Source of the DNA: Viridothelium virens
Taxonomy: Eukaryota > Ascomycota > Dothideomycetes > Trypetheliales > Trypetheliaceae
NCBI GenBank assembly: GCA_010094025.1
Contig: ML991897.1
Coordinates: 1 to 35,155, forward strand
Reading direction: 5' to 3'
Length of the DNA: 35,155 nt
Both the position numbers and the translations under genes were made by a program. Under the pieces are notes generated by a model. It was not told the DNA's origin. It did not search any database and saw only the letters and a list, made by a program, of their open reading frames with translations. How positions within the stretch are numbered: the stretch's first letter is position 1; each line of letters opens with the position of its first letter. Below are positions 30,604-35,155 of the stretch, in pieces.

Positions 30604-33600
30604 ATGGACCCTATCAGCATTACCGCCGCCGCAGTAGCCTTCATACAATCTGTCTCTGCGATATACAAGACTATTGAGAATTTGAAGGGTGTGCCCAACG
30701 CTTTCAAGGAAGTGGGTCAAAATCTTGGTCTAGTAAAGGAAACACTTGAACTCGCCGGTACCCAGCTCCAAGAGACTACCGTCAACGAGTCAACCAAAAA
30801 GGCAATCGCCGATGTCGTCGTGGGCTGCAAAAAAAAGGCTGAAAAGCTGGATACCATCTTCAAGGAAATTGATAAGGGAAAGAAGAATGATGAGAATGCC
30901 AAGGATTGGTCCGCTCTGGTTAATGTCTATCGTGCAGCGGTGCTCCGTCTAGGCAAACCTAGTCGAGTAGAGAATCTGATGCAAGGAATATTGAGCAGGT
31001 TGAACCTATTGGCTACTCACCAAGCATTCAGAAAGGAGGGTAAGAAGTTGGAAAATGCCATTGAGAAGCTGTCTAGGGTGGAGCCATCCTTGCAGGATTG
31101 GGAACTGGATCAGAGCGGCGTGAGATTCAGCCAGGAAATTGCCGAAGGAGGAACAGGAAACCAGTTCTCAACCCAGTCAGGGACCATGAAAAACCACTTT
31201 GGGCATGAGTTCCATTCGCAGGCAGGCATGAACTTTGGTATGCCTTTGAAAGATTTGATGAAAAATTGAAGACTATGTACAGCTAGTGAACTGACGTTCT
31301 GTACGAATTAGAAACCATTCATTTACATTCTACGTTTACGGGTCAGTAATCTGTTGCACACCTACCTCGGGAAAGCTGTTCACATCGACAAGGCCTCTAT
31401 TGCGCTAAATGGCTTAAAGCATCCTCACCTCCACTTTCTTTTGAACAGAAACAGCTTGTAACGAACCAGATTACTGTGACCGTACCAAGGACTGGAAAGT
31501 GGTTCCTGGATTCACAGAATTTTACTCAATGGAGAGAAGGGAAATTCAGAAAGCTGTGGTGTCCTGGCATTCGTGAGAGACTATCCATACTTACTTCCTC
31601 CACTCTTACAGGCTGACATGGTTTCAGATGGTGCTGGTAAAACCGTGTTAACGTAATCATCATGTGTCCATAGTTGCTGTCTTGCTGACATGAAATATCT
31701 TAGGTCGATCGTTATCCGCCACCTTCAAACTCACTTTGCCGAGTACAAGCAGGTCACCTGCATCTACTTCTATTTCGAACACAAAGAACGAAAGATCCAG
31801 GTCCTGAAGCCCATTTTCTCGACCTTATTGATACAACTTCTACGAGATGACATTGACGTTTCTGCGGAAATCAAACGGCGGTGTAAAAACAAACAAGAGT
31901 TCTGTGACATGTCCGATATTTTGGAGATGCTGACTTCCCAATTGAAGCAATTTCATCGGGTCCTTATGGTCATTGACGCGCTCGATGAATGTGCTGATGC
32001 CAACGGCTTTCTGAAAGCCTGCGAGAAGCTACCGGAAGAAGTTCACATGCTATTCACTTCAAGACCAGACCGTACGCTTGCCAGAGCTTTCAACGCGGAT
32101 AGAGAATACGAAATCTCTCCTAATGATGATGACATGAGAGAATATCTTAAATTCTCTTTCAGAGAAAACCATAAACTACAGAAGATGGTCGACAGGGAGC
32201 AGAGGAATGACCCCACATTCCAAGATAGGGTCCTAGATACTATCGTCGAGAAATCTCGAGGAATGCAAGTGCTTTTAATCCAAGACATAGAAACGTGCTG
32301 ATCTGGGTGAGCAGGTTTTTGCTTCTGTCTTTCCACATGGGATGTCTAGCCCCCAATTACGACATTCAACGATTCAAAAAAGACTTGACTGATCTTTCTG
32401 AGACACCCGATCAAGTGTATAGAGATGCCTTGGAACGAATTAAGTTGCAAGATGAACGATCGCGCACTCTGGCTCTTAATGTACTCACTTGGCTGGCCTT
32501 TGCTGAGAGAGCTCTGAAAGCTGACGAACTTGCTCATGCAATTGCCATTTCGAACTCTATCGATTCGATCCGGGCTCAAAAAGCGAGCTTACCTACAAGC
32601 TCCGAGATTCCGAATATCGATACCCTCACATCATCTTGCGTGGGGCTTGTTCTAATCGATAAGTACGAGACTGTCCACCTGGCTCATAGTACTGCAGAAG
32701 AGTATTTCAGGTGCGAGGACTCAATTGTCCAGCATGCACAGTCTATATTGGCCGAAACTTGTCTGGTTTGTTTGAACTGTATCCCACTCCCGGTGTCCAA
32801 TAGTCCTACCCTCCCACCAAATGAGTTTAGTGAGTACTGCAAAAAGTATCCACTTCTCAACTATGCGACAGAACAATGGGGGGTCCATCTTTCCAGCGTG
32901 AAACAGGGCCACGTCTATAAGCTCGCCTGGAAGTTTCTTTCAAACGAACGCAAATTGAATAAGGTTATCCAGTTTATGGACAGACTCCGGATTGGTCATG
33001 AAAGTGACATCTCGGGCCTGCATCTTGCGGTGTACTTTGGATTGGTCGAGCTAGTAAAGAAGGCTATGAAGCACGAAGAAAGTATCGCGATTGATGCAAA
33101 GACAATGCAGGGAAGGACACCCCTGTTCTGGGCAGTGAGACATGGGCAAGAGGAATTTGTGCAGTTGCTTGTTGAGAAAGGCGCCAATCCGGGCATCTTT
33201 GACAAATACGGGAAGACAGCCTTGCACGTGGCTGTCAGCAACGGAGACACGGCATCAATTAAATTACTGCTCTCTTCACAAAGGCATATTGATCTTCAGC
33301 AAAAGGACGACAAAGGATGGACACCATTGATAATAGCAGCGAAGAACGGCAAACTTGAGATAGTGAAGATGTTGCTGAAGCAGAGAGCAGAAGTTGACGC
33401 AGATGATAGGGAGGGTTGGACAGCTCTCCGCCACGCTGCTTCAAATGGACATACGATGATTGCAAAGCTGTTGCTCGATCACGGGGCATCGCCCAGCGCC
33501 TCAACTAAACCTGCGTGGACAATGCTTGAATGGGTTGCACAAGAGGGCCATGGAAATTTCGTTAAACCCCTGGCTCAGAGGGGAATTGATCTGAACGTCA

Positions 33601-34457
33601 ACAACGAAGATGGCTACACTGCTCTGGGCCTAGCGACCAAGTACGGTCGTACCATGACAGTATGGATGTTGATCCAAGCACGTGCGGACGTTAATAAACT
33701 GGACAAGAGGGGCTTCACCCCTCTTCGTGAAGCAGTGAGCTCGAACAGAGGTTCCATTCTCATCCTCCTCCTGGAAAATGGGGCGGATGTTAACAAGCCG
33801 AATGAGAAGGGGTTCACCGCGCTCCACGAAGCAGCGAACTCTAACAAAATTTCCATTCTTGTCCATCTCCTGGAAAATGGAGCGAGTGTCAACGTGAAGA
33901 CAAAACTCTGCCTTACACCTTTACACTTAGCTGCGTCTCAGGGAAATGATATTGTCTTGTGGCTCTTACTCCGGAAAAGAGCTAGGCGGGACCAGAGAGA
34001 TTGCAACCAGCGTACACCTCTACACTGGGCGGTAGAGGGAGGGCATGTGAATGCAATTCATATCTTGACGTGGAGGGACCACAGCGTCATCTCTGCCAAA
34101 GACGATGAGAATCGAACAGCATTACACGTCGCAGCATCACAGGGCAATGCCCACATTATCGAGATGCTCGTGAGCAGCGGAGCCGACATTGACGCCCAAG
34201 ATGTGGAAGGACAGACACCTTTACATCTTGCTGTGTACCAGGGATGTGAGGATGCCGTGGTCTGGCTAATTCAGAGAGGAGCCAACGTGAAGATTCATGA
34301 TAGAAAGAAGCGAACGGCGGCGCACCTGGCTGCTTCGTCAAAAAATGAGTCGATTATACTGGCGATTCGCCAGGCTGATGTTCTAGAGAGCTCTTGGCGC
34401 CCTAGCGCACGTGCATTGACAGATGATTTCCCAGGATTCGTAGAACTAGATGCATGA
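30604..34457 (+). CDS. SesA-NACHT-ankyrin NLR, with apparent frame break
   Basis: Fungal STAND receptor. Residues 1-165 match the SesA-type N-terminal domain (MDPISITAAAVAFIQSVSAI, and LGKPSRVENLMQGIL). They are followed by a Gly/Asn/Gln-rich motif (about 182-212) like the amyloid motifs that close SesA proteins. Exons proposed: 30604-31237, 31393-31572, 31628-31652, 31704-32268 and 32316-34457. The first intron (GTATGC to an AAG acceptor, 155 bp) is the least certain. The NACHT core has Walker A GIHGAGKT, split across the intron 31573-31627, Walker B LMVIDALDE and sensor FTSRPD. After GMQ (32266-32268) coding resumes one frame off at FLLLSFHMG. The best intron, 32269-32314, leaves one extra base, so a one-base indel is likely. 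About a dozen ankyrin repeats fill 33000-34380. The family mediates non-self recognition and regulated cell death; that role is inferred. Confidence 0.78.
33000..34380 (+). repeat. Ankyrin-repeat coding array
   Basis: About 12-13 units of roughly 33 residues (about 99 bp), each with a G-TPLH-AA / VK-LL--GA pattern. Two neighbouring units around 33711-33800 and 33810-33899 are much more alike than the rest (both contain SILI/SILV..LLENGA and VN), suggesting recent duplication or conversion. Confidence 0.85.
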
Positions 34458-34685
34458 AGTTGGAGAAGATGATATGCATAGACGTAGATCATTCTGAATT
34501 CTACCTTGCACAGCTGATCTGTCAATATTATCCTAGCTATATCAGAGAGTTCTAGGTCATTTAGCTGACTAATACTCTCGGAAGCAGAAGGATGAGATCC
34601 CAAAGATACAGGGGTTGTTACGGTGTATATATGCAGCTTTATTTCCTCGCCAGATAAGAAAAACAGAGATCTAAAACCTTTACAA
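34458..34685. other. Intergenic, NLR 3' flank
   Basis: No gene is seen in this short gap between the ankyrin NLR and the LINE remnant. Confidence 0.4.
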
Positions 34686-34877
34686 TCATTTTCCTACCTG
34701 GAACTTTGACACCTTCTCTGTGGCTGACTTTGCTAGCATATGTGCCCTCTTATTCCCTTGGATATCCTTGTGTGCCGGAACCCATATAAACTTAATTGGA
34801 ATATCTCTTTGGTTTGCTTTATTTAGTAGGGTGTAGATCTGATGATGTTCATGATGTTCTTCATGAAGTTGATCCAA
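34686..34877 (-). mobile_element. LINE (non-LTR retrotransposon) RNase H remnant
   Basis: A 63-codon minus-strand frame reads IKFIWVPAHKDIQGNKRAHM followed by LAKSATE. This is the last catalytic block of the RNase H domain found at the end of fungal Tad/I-type LINE ORF2 proteins (family pattern WVPGH..I.GNE.AD). The Asp of the final AD pair is His here, so it would be inactive. The reverse transcriptase and the rest of RNase H are absent on the visible upstream side, so this is a short relic. Confidence 0.65.
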
Positions 34878-35155
34878 TCAACCTAGCCTACCGCGTAATC
34901 TCGCTATGCTCTACACGAGGGTCAATGCGCGAGATTCTCGAACCTACTACGTAGGTCCTCATTTTACTAGTTAATTAGGTTTTTTACTGTCCTCATTTTC
35001 GATGAGGTTTATATAGAGCCCTTATCTCAGGTTACACAGAAAAATTAATCGAGTCCTTTTCTCCGAAAACGGTGTCTAACATCATCAAGATCTTCTGTAG
35101 GACCTTGCTCCTCCTTTGGGGATTTCTGATTGTTTTAAGAGCCTCTTTATTATTA
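34878..35155. other. Window end, possibly further retrotransposon relic
   Basis: No frame with family features is present. A loose inverted repeat (AATCTCGC at about 34895 against GCGAGATT at about 34928) is visible. It may be eroded LINE-flanking sequence. Confidence 0.3.

Noticed and set aside
30604-31271. SesA-motif protein as a separate 222-residue gene next to the NLR
   Set aside because: A stop does occur at 31269 if unspliced, but a GTATGC donor sits exactly at the end of the motif and the following NACHT exon has no start codon of its own. One gene is more likely, though a two-gene arrangement is not excluded.
34890-34960. tRNA gene at GGTTCGAGAATC on the minus strand
   Set aside because: The T-stem does not pair and no cloverleaf can be drawn.

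Overview
The window looks like nuclear DNA of a filamentous ascomycete (Pezizomycotina). Genes carry short (about 45-70 bp) GT-AG introns. There are two STAND/NLR-type NTPases of the fungal non-self-recognition kind, secondary-metabolism-type enzymes (old yellow enzyme, secreted GMC oxidoreductase, a Tri14-like protein), and an AT-rich transposon relic with the C-to-T decay expected of repeat-induced point mutation (RIP). I cannot name the genus.

Layout. 1-2.5 kb: an APC-superfamily amino-acid permease (+) with four introns, one probably with a GC donor, below a dense cluster of GATA-like sites. 3.3-7.5 kb: a MITE-NLR-MITE arrangement. Two 171-bp foldback elements with TA target duplications bracket an NLR gene (-) with a NACHT domain and no C-terminal repeats. 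8.2-9.9 kb: a two-exon nuclear-looking protein with a SAP-like N-terminus and four copies of a histone-H3-tail-like KQTAR/RQTAR motif. 10.0-10.4 kb: a fragment of a medium-chain (MDR) dehydrogenase. 11.25-15.1 kb: a divergent pair, a DHA1-type MFS exporter (-) and an OYE-type flavin oxidoreductase (+); the latter lacks a normal AG acceptor in its only intron. 15.7-15.9 kb: a degenerate minisatellite. 16.25-17.7 kb: a Tri14/SMP-30-like secreted protein gene interrupted by what looks like a 244-bp solo LTR with a 5-bp target duplication. 17.7-21.9 kb: no recognisable gene. 22.0-23.9 kb: a secreted GMC oxidoreductase with one in-frame TAA. 24.6-26.3 kb: a strongly AT-rich, stop-riddled Tc1/mariner transposase relic (-). 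27.4-29.4 kb: a single-exon disordered/coiled-coil protein (-). 30.6-34.5 kb: an NLR (+) with a SesA-like N-domain, a Gly/Asn/Gln-rich amyloid-like motif, NACHT and ankyrin repeats, with an apparent frame break between NACHT and the winged-helix/ankyrin part. 34.7-34.9 kb: a LINE RNase H remnant (-).

How it fits together. This is an accessory, transposon-rich segment. The two NLRs are probably self/non-self or stress sensors. The MFS/OYE pair shares a 0.5-kb promoter and may form a small detoxification or metabolite module. At least five loci (MDR, OYE, Tri14-like, GMC, ankyrin NLR) carry a lesion or a suspicious junction, which suggests local gene decay, although single-base cases could be sequencing errors. 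The most unusual items are the repeated H3-tail-like motif, the MITE-bracketed NLR, the solo LTR in the Tri14-like gene and the amyloid-like motif in the second NLR. All functional statements are inferred from family resemblance recognised by eye; no database search was run.
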